Assembly (NCBI GenBank): GCA_030267965.1
Contig: BRYA01001124.1
Span: forward strand, 5,104 to 35,168
Reading direction: 5' to 3'
Source: Triparma columacea
Lineage: Eukaryota > Sar > Bolidophyceae > Parmales > Triparmaceae
Length of the DNA: 30,065 nt
The notes beneath the pieces were generated by a model. It was not told the origin of the DNA. It was given only the letters and a program-made list of their open reading frames with translations, and did no database searches. Both the position numbers and the translations under genes were made by a program. This document shows, in pieces, positions 22,123 through 30,002 of this stretch; position 1 is the stretch's first letter; each line of letters starts with the position of its first letter.

Positions 22123-23726
22123 CTAGAGACGGTTGTGTCCCGGTGGTCCATTCGACCCATGTGACGCATTGCTTGACCTATGTCCCCTAGGTGGTGGTTT
22201 CCTCACCGCGTTACTTCCCCTGTGCCCCCTTGCAGGACCCGTAGGACCCTGCCTTGATGACGCGCTACCGCCACGGGTCTGCCGCCGCTGCTGTTGCTGC
22301 TTACGGGGAGAGGACTTTGGGACGCGCTTCTCGACGAGGACACCGGTCTTGATTAGCTGGGCGGCGGTGTCGTCGTGGGGGTTGTAACATATTAGGAGGC
22401 AGGTTAGGAATATCATGGCGCCGATTATGTATATTGCTACTGCGATTATGTCGAGGATTGGGTCGACCGTGTCGATTACCTTTGGGGGTTTTGCGACATT
22501 AAGAGAGAGGGTGGGGCGAAAGGGGGGGTTGCGTTAGCGCTTCGTCATAACACAAAAAGGTTGTGGAAACACGGCGACCTAAAATTCGTTCGGCTGCAGT
22601 CGCTCCCGGCCTTCGATTCTTCGTGGCCTTCAAACTTCAAATACCTCACCTCGGCTAGGACCTGGTATCTGCAAACGTGGTAAGGACAAAGAGCCAAGGC
22701 GTCTTTATCGTATACCTTGTCTTCCTTCCACCTGGCCATTGCAGTCTCGCACCCATCCTGCAAGTGGGATGGAGGGGGGGGAGGGGGGGGGTTAGCACGA
22801 GGAGCAAGTTTTGGAACGTCCCGACGACAACTGAACCACTTTCTCCTTCCTGTCTCTCACCTCATCTGGACAGTCAGCCTTGGTAGTATCACAGGCGCAC
22901 TTTCCACCCCTGCTGACTTGCATGCTCGAGGGGCAACTCTTATCGACGAAATCTATCAGCCATGCACTTGAAGGGTCAGGAAGGCACAGATTGCTGAAGT
23001 AGTTGTTGTTGATCTGAGGGAGGGCGGAGGGTTGGTATAAGGGTATAGGATGCACGTTCGTAATGCATACGGTGCATTGCATTGTCGTACGGATCGCCAT
23101 TGAGCTCCTCCTCGCTCACTCCTCACCTTGTCCGCCAAAAGCATGTCACCCTTGTCGTACTCTCCCTGGCCCCTATTGTCAAGGGTCCACTCCATAGAGT
23201 CGATGGTAGTCTTTCCTTCGATGCCCAAGCGGATGAAGAGGATAAGTAGAACGATGAGGAATATTTGGTAAGCTGAAAGGAGGCGACGACCTGAGCATAT
23301 ACCCTCTGGGGGGGGGGGGGGGGGTTGGAGGAATGTGGGAGGGGGGGGGGGTCAGCGGGGAGGAAGCGAGGAGACAACAATAAGAATGATAGGACTCACC
23401 ACGCTCTGTCTGGGTTATTGCCCCGAAACATCCGACAAGGGTCAAGATGAGAAGAACAGAACCAATGACGCATGCCCATAGAGCCGTGGCCTCAAAGGTC
23501 TCTGGGTCAAAGTCCTAAGCGGGGGAAGCGAGGGGGTGGGAGAAGGGTCAGCAAATGTTCAATTTCAGGGGAAGGAACCCCCCCCGAGGAAAGAGGTTAA
23601 AATCCTTACAGCCCAGTTACCAGTAAGCACGAGAGCGCCAGTGAGGATCGCCACTAACGACACAAGCAGCAATGCCGAGTTGACGACCAGGACCCCAAAT
23701 TTGATCGTGTCGTTCAAACGTGACAT
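22123..23726 (-). CDS. Tetraspanin-like membrane protein, six exons, about 342 aa
   Basis: Exons: 23610-23726, 23400-23514, 23127-23305, 22861-23013, 22650-22757 and 22123-22479 (1029 nt, all phases consistent). Four transmembrane helices lie at about 9-35, 51-70, 88-104 and 231-252, with a short first loop and a large second loop of about 125 residues, the tetraspanin layout. LVGCFGAITQTER after TM2 fits the tetraspanin GCxGA...E/R pattern. The large loop has many cysteines (NLCLPD, DKSCP, KCACD, ADCPD, DGCETA, LCPYHVCRY) but no CCG signature, so this is a divergent member. Tetraspanins organise membrane microdomains. The tail after TM4 is unusually long, with a QQQQ run and Arg/Gly/Pro/Ser-rich sequence. 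An ATG at 23819 is also in frame, but the resulting extension lies in AT-rich DNA, so I prefer 23726. Confidence 0.75.
23308..23351. repeat. G17 and G11 homopolymers in a tetraspanin intron
   Basis: Runs of 17 G (23308-23324) and 11 G (23341-23351) lie in intron 23306-23399. On the sense strand they are C tracts directly before the 3' splice site. They may be quadruplex-forming and prone to length error. Confidence 0.9.
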
Positions 23727-23759
23727 CCGTGAATCTATGGGGAGGGGAGACCCGAGACT

Positions 23760-24190
23760 CGATTCCGATGAATTTTTCAGAATATTTGAAATCACATTTA
23801 AATACCTCATATATTTCATAGATTATATATCAAAGTAAATAACATCCAAAATTTGATATTATAAATATAAATGAGTTGAAATTTAGAAGTTCAGCAAAAC
23901 TATTTTTGGAATTAATTTTGAGAATACAATTATCTCAAAACAATATTATTTTACTATATTGCTATATAAATAAGAAACATATAATGTTTTAAAAAGAACT
24001 TGCATATGTATGAATCACTCATATTTTGAAAATTATGCGAATTGAAATTCACATGCATATTAGATTTAACGTTGTATTAGATTGTAATTATGAAATTGAT
24101 GCTTAGGAATTCCTATTTATAGATTTTTCGAAAATTTTTATAAATTTTTGAACTTCGATGATTGTTGATGTGTTTACTTTGAAGCGTCTA
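23760..24190. other. AT-rich non-coding island
   Basis: About 430 bp are strikingly AT-rich compared with the GC-richer flanks, with sharp edges just inside the tetraspanin 5' region and at the C-run that ends the cupin gene. No coding frame or clear tandem repeat is visible. It occupies the promoter position of the tetraspanin-like gene. It could be a promoter, an organelle-DNA insertion, an old mobile-element remnant, or a low-GC replication or centromere-type sequence; sequence alone does not decide. Confidence 0.75.
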
Positions 24191-24191
24191 T

Positions 24192-25538
24192 CTATTTAGT
24201 CCCCCCCCTTCTCATCCTCAGCCCCTCCATTCTATTCACCCCGTGGCCCCCTCCTTTTTCCTCGAAAGCCTCGTCCGGAAGGAAAAGGTTCCTCCCCTTC
24301 CCCTTCTCTCGCTCCCTGCACGCGCATTCGGTCATGCACCTCTCCACCTCGTCTTCAAGCTCGAAGTCCGTCGGCCACCCCTCCTCCTCCACATTGGCGT
24401 GACTCCCGCTCCATAGAACGAACAGGGTGCAACCGACATCTGAGTCTGTAAAAGTAAGGTGCACACTTCCGGGGGAGTTCACAAGCCATTCCCCCTCCCT
24501 CAGCGTCCTCTGTTCCCACTCTGTCCTGCGACGGGTTGGTAGGGTGGGGGTGAGGGTCGTCAGTCATATCGTCCCCCCTTCCCTTCCCTCCTTGTCCTTT
24601 CTAATATATTCCTCACCTCTCTTCGCTCAAGTCAGGTCCCTTAGGTATATCCCCCTCCCATATCCCTCCCTTAAAATCCCAGCTCCCCCCAACCATCCGC
24701 AACTCGTGCAACCTACCCCTTACGCAGAGGACGAGTTCAAGGTTAGGGTGAGCGTGGAGATGGAAACGCTTGGAAGGGGGAATCTGCATGCAGTCGAACT
24801 TCATTGTACGGGAGGAGGAGGTTCCGAGGGACAGGAACTCCTGAGAGCGTGAGAGGTTGGCGATGTGGGAGTGGGGCGAGTTGGGTTGGTGATGTGTGTG
24901 TTGGGGGGTTGGGGGAGTTTGTTGTTTTTGGAGTTTGTGTTTTCCTAGGTATGGACGTTTAGCAGCCGTGTAAACTACCGGCGTCATTACATTGCGCGTG
25001 CCTCCGAAGTAAACATCACCCTTCATGAACGCTGTTTCCAATTTGAGCTATTTACTTCACAGCTTCTCCCCCGTCCCCTCCTCTCATCTCCCCTCCCCTA
25101 ACTCACCTCTAAATCCCCTTTCTGCAACGCTCCCTCCAACGCCTCCCTTGCCTTGTCCTCCTTAAGTTCCGGCGCTGCCCTCTCCAAAACTTCCAGTACC
25201 ATTTTACCACTTGGTTTGCATTTATCCTTTACTGGTAGGATACCATCACCCTTCGACCGAGTAACACCTGTTATAGGGAGAACGAGAACCTCTGCGAAGT
25301 CCTCGTCGTTTACGTCGTCAGCAGTATCTGCGTTTATCTCATCTTTTTCATCATGGGAGTCTCCTGTGGTTAGGAATAGGTATGCGAAAAAACAGAGTAT
25401 GAAGGTGAGCATGCTGCTGGATATAGCTAGACCGTAGTTGGACGATAGGATTGCGGTGAACACATTTGGTTGGGGGATAGAGTCGGAGGTTGTGTGAAGG
25501 AAGATTATATCGGAGTCTGGATTTTGGTTTGAGGACAT
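24192..25538 (-). CDS. Membrane-anchored cupin-domain protein, three exons, about 398 aa
   Basis: Exons: 25107-25538, 24617-25047 and 24192-24525 (1197 nt). Residues 36-57 form one transmembrane helix (SSSMLTFILCFFAYLFL), probably a membrane anchor, followed by an acidic linker. Residues 242-255 fit the canonical cupin motif 1, HxH(x3)E(x6)G: His242, His244, Glu248, Gly255. Motif 2 is near SPGSVH in exon 3, with His310 as the fourth likely metal ligand, then TFTDSDVGCTLFVLWSG. Cupins bind metals and include dioxygenases, isomerases and sensors; the substrate is unknown. Exon 2 contains a low-complexity Gln/Pro/His stretch (about 175-212) ending at a good acceptor-like CTCTCAG before EFLSLG. 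This may be a retained or unrecognised intron with a weak GTAGTT donor after MTP, in frame either way. The ATG at 25538 is the only one consistent with the anchor. Confidence 0.7.
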
Positions 25539-25688
25539 GTTTTGTGAATTGGAATGAGAAAGCAAGTAAGTCTAAGTAAGTCGAAGCAAAGAAGCAAGTC
25601 CGAGCAAGTCCGAACTGTGAAAGAGAAGCCTTTTTAAGCCAGGTATCTGGAGTCAGATTTTGGAAGTTTGAGAAGAGCAAAATTTGAG
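25539..25688. promoter_or_regulatory. Short divergent promoter with degenerate direct repeats
   Basis: These 150 bp separate the starts of the cupin and LPA1-like genes. The stretch 25560-25615 contains repeated AAGTAAGTC / GCAAGTCCGA-type units. A shared bidirectional promoter is likely from spacing alone. Confidence 0.5.
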
Positions 25689-26831
25689 ATGTTAAACCTT
25701 AATATCGTAATCTTCGTTGGTCTGTGTCTACCGTACATTACGCATACATTCAATCCTTCCCCTATAATACGCTCAAACAATCATTATTCCACAATTATTC
25801 TAAAGCCGCCAGCTCGCCCTTGCTGCTCTCTTCATTTCTCTCCTCCTTCCTCACGCCCTTCCTCACGTCCTTCCTCACGTCCTTCCTCACGTCCTTCATC
25901 ACGTCCTTCATCACGTTCGTTGGGCCCTCTGTTCTATGATTTTGATTCTTCAAAGTCCTTTGACTTACTTTCATTATCAACAATATCAGATAGAACGCGT
26001 CTTCAGGTACGTAAACGTCATTAAGGTCCACTTACGCACTAAATATCCTCACAAAACCCCCAATACATCTAGTACTCATCCACAAACCAATCAGAACCTC
26101 TCCGTATCTACCTCTACTTAACAATATCCTTCCTCCTCCTAATCTCCCCCCCCCTCTTAACATCCCTCTCCCTCCCTCTCCCCCCCTCCCCCTTTCCCAC
26201 CCTCCTTCCCCTCACCTCTCTCCCCTTCTTCTACCTCTTCACCCTCGAGTCCCGTTCCCGCTCCCGTCAGTTAAACCGCATAGAGCTCGAGCACGCCGTC
26301 TCCCTCCTCCCCCTAACCCTCCCCATCCTCGGTACCACAAAGCCCGTAACCGTCAAGGACCTCCGTTCAGAGCGTAGGATCCTCGTTTTAAATTCTCCCC
26401 CACCTCAAGTCCTCTTAATGCTACAAGTCTTCAGGCGACGTTTCCTACAGAGCCGTACCGTGGTCGTTCCCCTAAACGCAACCCCCTCATCTTCCCCCCC
26501 TCCCCCCCACTTTGCCGGTATCCCAAAATCCTCAATCTCAAGGTGGGATGATCTTCTCGCCCGTCTAGTAGCAACATCAGGATCTCCCCCTCCCCCCTCT
26601 TCCACCTCCCCCCCCCTATGGTTCGGTTTAAATTACTCCGGTCGTTCCTTCGGTTCCTCCCTCTCCCCCCCCGATCTCCTCCAGCTCTTCGGTCGTTCCT
26701 TACGTCCCTCTACCTCCTTCTCGCAAAAGCCATCCCAAGGTGCTTCTTCCGCAGACGATAAAATGGACGAAGGATTAAAGTTATCACAACGAAATTTCTA
26801 CGACATCCTAACAACCGGAACATCAATCTAG
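25689..26831 (+). CDS. Plastid LPA1-like (photosystem II assembly) protein, two exons, 358 aa before an in-frame TAG
   Basis: Exons 25689-26006 and 26073-26831 are joined in phase 0. Residues 1-20 are a signal peptide followed by Phe (YITHT|FNPSP), an ASAFAP-like plastid signal. Residues about 54-77 are SSRP repeats. Exon 2 has two hydrophobic segments (IYLYLTISFLLLISPPLL and LLPLTSLPFFYLFTL), then RQLNRIELEHAVSLL, VTVKDLRSERRILVL, a segment ending SRTVVVPL, and PPLWFGLNYSGRSFGSS. This order matches the C-terminal domain of LOW PSII ACCUMULATION 1/REP27 proteins as I know them, which help D1 synthesis and PSII assembly in thylakoids. The TPR part of plant LPA1 is absent. The frame stops at TAG 26829-26831, yet the same frame continues as the next entry. 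Assignment is by motif order and is moderate. Confidence 0.6.
25848..25919. repeat. Six tandem 12-bp units coding SSRP
   Basis: Six units of the TCCTCACGTCCT type occur, two with TCA for the first codon and the last diverged. They encode SSRP tetrapeptides in the presequence region of the LPA1-like protein. Confidence 0.95.
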
Positions 26832-27194
26832 ATGTCTAACCTCTTCACCTCCTCAGTTTTAGACCCTCTCATCACCTCCGCCATCTCATCAGGTGCTCGT
26901 ATTGACGCATGGTCAGATTGTTTAAACCCTAAAAACCGCCCCTCTTTATCTATCATATCACAGGACTCATACATCCCACCCTCATCTTCAGATAATTACA
27001 GTTACACAACAACAGTAGAAGAGGACGATTCAGGTAACACCCTCCTAGCTGTACAAGAGTGGACATCCGAAGAGGAGGGGTGGAGGCTTGTTAGTCATGC
27101 AACAGTACCTTGGGGGAAAGAGGGGGGGAAAGCGAGAGGGATGCTCAGGTGCGACTGCAGGGGGTGCGTTGCTTTGACCGTTAAGAATGGGTGA
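26832..27194 (+). CDS. NTF2-like tail, in frame with and directly after the LPA1-like TAG stop
   Basis: This 120-codon frame begins ATG directly after the TAG at 26829-26831 and is in the same frame as the preceding gene. Its content (SSGARIDAWSDCLNPKNRPSL, LLAVQEWTSEEEGWRLVSHATVPWG) looks like an NTF2/SnoaL-type cone fold. The expected first helix of that fold, RNFYDILTTG, lies just before the TAG, so the two frames look like one protein of about 479 residues. Possible explanations are a nonsense mutation or sequence error, translational readthrough or reinitiation, or an unannotated intron. One phase-compatible intron, 26740-26856 (AAG|GTGCTT to CCTCAG), would remove the stop. I consider an independent gene less likely. 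Confidence 0.55.
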   Translation: MSNLFTSSVLDPLITSAISSGARIDAWSDCLNPKNRPSLSIISQDSYIPPSSSDNYSYTTTVEEDDSGNTLLAVQEWTSEEEGWRLVSHATVPWGKEGGKARGMLRCDCRGCVALTVKNG

Positions 27195-27271
27195 GGAACT
27201 TAAGGAGTAGGGTTTTACTAACTTATTTTTAATAAGCGAAAGAGAAACGATTTTATATTTTCGGGAACCGC

Positions 27272-28153
27272 TTATTGCTCGTCCCCGCCAGCGGCAGCAA
27301 CGTCCCCGTTCTTCTCCACGCCCTCTCTCCACTCCTCCGCTTTCTTCCTCCACTCCTCAACTTTCTTCTCCTCCCCCATAGTCCCTGGTGTTGGGTTGCT
27401 GTAGTCCTCCTTGACGAACTCAACGTAATCCCTCCTGTTCAGCTCGTTCTCCTCCTTAACCACCCCCCTGGCCCTCTCGAGCTCCTCCCCGTCTACCATT
27501 GCGAAGTACTCATCGAACAGTTCAAGTGTCCTTTTCAAACCCCCAACGACAAGTTTCTTCTTACTAGGTTCCAAGTCCTCCTCCAAAACAACAGGGAAGC
27601 TCCCGTCCTCAAGCACCGTAGGTTTCTTCCCCAGCTTTATATTATCAACGTTCCTATCGTCGAAGTACTCAAGTATGGTGTTAAGCGTGAAGACAACATC
27701 CTGACCCTTGTTAGTCATTCTTTCATTTCCTCCCCCAACCTTCACAAAGCTATCAAGCAGCCTGTAATTCCCGACGATCGCCCTAACGGCGAGCTTAACG
27801 TTGGCGCGTTGGAGGGTCTTGTACTTCCCGGTTGTCAGGAGGTTGAGCTCCTGTTTAACACCTTCTTCGGCACGGAGGAGGAGGAGGAGGGAGGTGAATT
27901 GGGGTGAGGAGGTTGAGATTGAGGGGGAAGCGTGAGAGGGGGATGGAGAGATAAGAGGGAGGGACAACACTAAGGCGGATGTCGGAATGGTGGAGGTAAA
28001 GAGGGATCTACGAGAAAGATGAGTCGGATGATGTGGATTGTTTTTGTGAAGATTCAGGAAAACTGTACGGGAACGGAGTGTAGGAGGTGGGGAAAGCCAG
28101 CTTGAAGTTAGAGGGAGAAGAATAAACGTGAGGAACATCGCCATCATCATCAT
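27272..28153 (-). CDS. Probable thylakoid-lumen protein of unknown function, 293 aa
   Basis: A single-exon frame starts in a run of four ATGs at 28153. The N-terminus is hydrophobic (FLTFILLPLTSS) with Trp next, which fits an ASAFAP-like signal with an aromatic +1 residue. It is followed by a Ser/Arg/His-rich transit region and then SRRSLFTSTIPTSALVLSL...SHA|S. The twin arginine, hydrophobic stretch and AxA-like end suggest Tat export to the thylakoid lumen. The mature part is helical: LLRAEEGVKQELNLLTTGKY, QRANVKLAVRAIVGNYRLLD, LNTILEYFDDRNVDNIKLG. It resembles conserved plastid proteins of algae that I cannot name. The last 60 residues are charged and coiled-coil-like. It converges on the LPA1-like gene, with 77 bp between stop codons. 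Confidence 0.75.
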   Translation of the reverse strand: MMMMAMFLTFILLPLTSSWLSPPPTLRSRTVFLNLHKNNPHHPTHLSRRSLFTSTIPTSALVLSLPLISPSPSHASPSISTSSPQFTSLLLLLRAEEGVKQELNLLTTGKYKTLQRANVKLAVRAIVGNYRLLDSFVKVGGGNERMTNKGQDVVFTLNTILEYFDDRNVDNIKLGKKPTVLEDGSFPVVLEEDLEPSKKKLVVGGLKRTLELFDEYFAMVDGEELERARGVVKEENELNRRDYVEFVKEDYSNPTPGTMGEEKKVEEWRKKAEEWREGVEKNGDVAAAGGDEQ

Positions 28154-28287
28154 TTAAGGTTTGGGTTAATTTCATCTGCTTTCGGATTTTCTGGAGGATT
28201 GGAGGATTGCTTCCAAAAAACATTGCTACCTGTTACTGGAAGCATTCAACGAAGCTACACACACACACACACACTTGCTGACCTAGC
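28154..28287. promoter_or_regulatory. Short divergent promoter between lumen-protein and zinc-finger genes
   Basis: Only 134 bp separate two start codons, so a bidirectional promoter is likely. It contains an AC microsatellite (28257-28274) just upstream of the zinc-finger ATG. No core element is assignable. Confidence 0.55.
28257..28274. repeat. AC dinucleotide microsatellite, nine units
   Basis: Nine perfect AC units sit 13 bp before the zinc-finger start codon, probably in its 5' UTR. Confidence 0.95.
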
Positions 28288-29799
28288 ATGTCGGTGTTCA
28301 GTGAGAGTATGGCGTCAGATATGGACTTGTTTGCGCCAAATACCACAACAGTAATAGATGATTTCAAGGTGGAAGAATTTACATTGAGTGAACCAGGTAT
28401 CTTTCCTGGGTTTCAAGGACAGCACAAGGATACATCGACAGCGATTGGTGTAAATGGATCGGGAAGCGATTTCATCGTCGAAGATTATGACGTGGTAAGG
28501 CATGATCTACTTGTTTGTCAACCATGTGATGAGGATGTGGAGGTTGTTGCTGAAGGGAAGACTAACAACATTGGGGTTGAAGTGGTGGGTATTAATGGAC
28601 AGGTGACTGCGGGGATGTATGAGTACGACGAGGAAGAGATATATGAGAGGCCTTACCGCTGCAAACAAAGGGGGTGCAACTATAAGGCGAAGCTGAAAAG
28701 CAGTCTCAAGTCCCACCTTGCTCATATTCACGCTATTGGCGTAAAATGGCACACATGCCCGCAAGAGGGGTGTGAATATAAGGCGAAACAGAGAAGCACC
28801 CTCGAGTATCACTTTGCTAATATTCACAATATTGGCGTAAAGTGGCATACATGCCCGCAAGAAGGGTGTGAATATAAGGCGAAGCAGAGAGCCCACATCA
28901 AGTTACACCTTGCTAATACTCACGATATTGGCGTCACCTGGCATCCATGCCCGCAAGAAGGGTGTGAATTTAAGACAAAGCATAGAGGCAGCATCAAGCC
29001 CCACCTTGCTCTTATTCATGATATTGGCGTAACATGGCATACATGCCCGCAAGAAGGGTGTGAATATAAGGCGAAGCTGAGAGACAAAATCAAGCTCCAC
29101 CTTGCTAATATTCACGATGTTGGCGTAACCTGGCATACATGCCCGCAAGAAGGGTGTGAATATAAGACGAAGCAGAGAGCCCACATCAAGTTACACCTTG
29201 CTAATACTCACGATATTGGCGTCACCTGGCATACATGCCCGCAAGAAGGGTGTGAATATAAGGCGAAGATGAGATCCACCCTCAAGTTACACCTTGCTAG
29301 TATTCACGATATTGGCGTCACCTGGCATACATGCCCGCAAGATGGGTGTGAATATAAGGCGAAGGAGAGAAGCCATATCAAGACCCACCTTGCTGGTATC
29401 CACGATATTGGCGTAACGTGGCATTCATGCCCACAAGATGGGTGTGAATATAAGGCGAAGATGAGAGGCGATCTCAAGCAGCACCTTGCTCATATTCATG
29501 ATATTGGCATAACTTGGCATACATGCCCGCAAGAAGGGTGTGAATATAAGGCGAAGAAGAGAAGCCATATCAAGAATCACCTTGCAGATATTCACGATAT
29601 TGGCGTAATCTGGCATACATGCCCACAAGAAGGGTGTGATTATAAGGCGAAGCAGAAAGTCAACCTCAAGAGACACCTTGCTAATGTTCACAATATTGGC
29701 GTAACGTGGCATACATGCCCACAAGAAGGGTGTGAGTATAAGGCGAAGCACAGAAGCGATCTCAAGATTCACATTTCTAAGCATCACGGTATAGGTTGA
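28288..29799 (+). CDS. Twelve-finger zinc-finger protein, 503 aa
   Basis: A single-exon frame starts at ATG 28288. Residues 1-122 are acidic and non-repetitive, possibly an activation or protein-binding region. Residues 123-503 are twelve tandem fingers of 32 residues with spacing C-x4-C-x12-H-x4-H, the core being CPQEGCEYKAK then HLAxIH, linked by DIGVTWH. All twelve keep both Cys and both His. The x4 Cys spacing resembles TFIIIA-type rather than standard C-x2-C fingers. The linker DIGVTWH replaces TGEKP and recalls repeat zinc-finger families of stramenopiles. The variable positions before the first His (e.g. RSTLEYH, RAHIKLH, RGSIKPH, RDKIKLH) are where base or RNA contacts would be expected. 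Function is probably nucleic-acid binding; the target is unknown. Fingers 3 and 6 are nearly identical. Confidence 0.9.
   Translation: MSVFSESMASDMDLFAPNTTTVIDDFKVEEFTLSEPGIFPGFQGQHKDTSTAIGVNGSGSDFIVEDYDVVRHDLLVCQPCDEDVEVVAEGKTNNIGVEVVGINGQVTAGMYEYDEEEIYERPYRCKQRGCNYKAKLKSSLKSHLAHIHAIGVKWHTCPQEGCEYKAKQRSTLEYHFANIHNIGVKWHTCPQEGCEYKAKQRAHIKLHLANTHDIGVTWHPCPQEGCEFKTKHRGSIKPHLALIHDIGVTWHTCPQEGCEYKAKLRDKIKLHLANIHDVGVTWHTCPQEGCEYKTKQRAHIKLHLANTHDIGVTWHTCPQEGCEYKAKMRSTLKLHLASIHDIGVTWHTCPQDGCEYKAKERSHIKTHLAGIHDIGVTWHSCPQDGCEYKAKMRGDLKQHLAHIHDIGITWHTCPQEGCEYKAKKRSHIKNHLADIHDIGVIWHTCPQEGCDYKAKQKVNLKRHLANVHNIGVTWHTCPQEGCEYKAKHRSDLKIHISKHHGIG
28654..29799. repeat. Twelve 96-bp zinc-finger-coding repeats
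   Basis: A 96-bp unit recurs from 28654 to the stop codon. Nucleotide identity is high in the Cys, His and linker parts and low at the contact positions. The finger-3 segment from 28881 recurs almost exactly 288 bp (three units) later, at 29169. Confidence 0.95.
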
Positions 29800-29889
29800 T
29801 TCTTCTTAAGCAGAGTTGAAGCATCTAAACCTTCTTTTATTGTTGCATAAATATATTTGATGCATCTTATATTGTCACAATTAGAGTGG

Positions 29890-29931
29890 AAGCATGCTAA
29901 ACGAAGCATGCTAAACGAAGCATGCTAAACG
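29890..29931. repeat. Three perfect 14-bp tandem units with GCATGC palindrome
   Basis: AAGCATGCTAAACG is repeated three times, plus a partial fourth, about 90 bp after the zinc-finger stop codon. Each unit contains the palindrome AGCATGCT. Confidence 0.95.
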
Positions 29932-30002
29932 AAGCTATTATGATTGAGTTTAATTAAGGATTTCTATTTTTATATTTCTTCTAGACTGCAATACTCAGCT
30001 GA

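Noticed and set aside
27275..27907. 210-codon plus-strand open frame
   Set aside because: It is antisense to the lumen-type protein, which has targeting signals and helical content; the plus frame shows no domain.
29890..29931. Short direct repeats considered as a CRISPR-like array
   Set aside because: The units are contiguous without spacers and the window is clearly eukaryotic.
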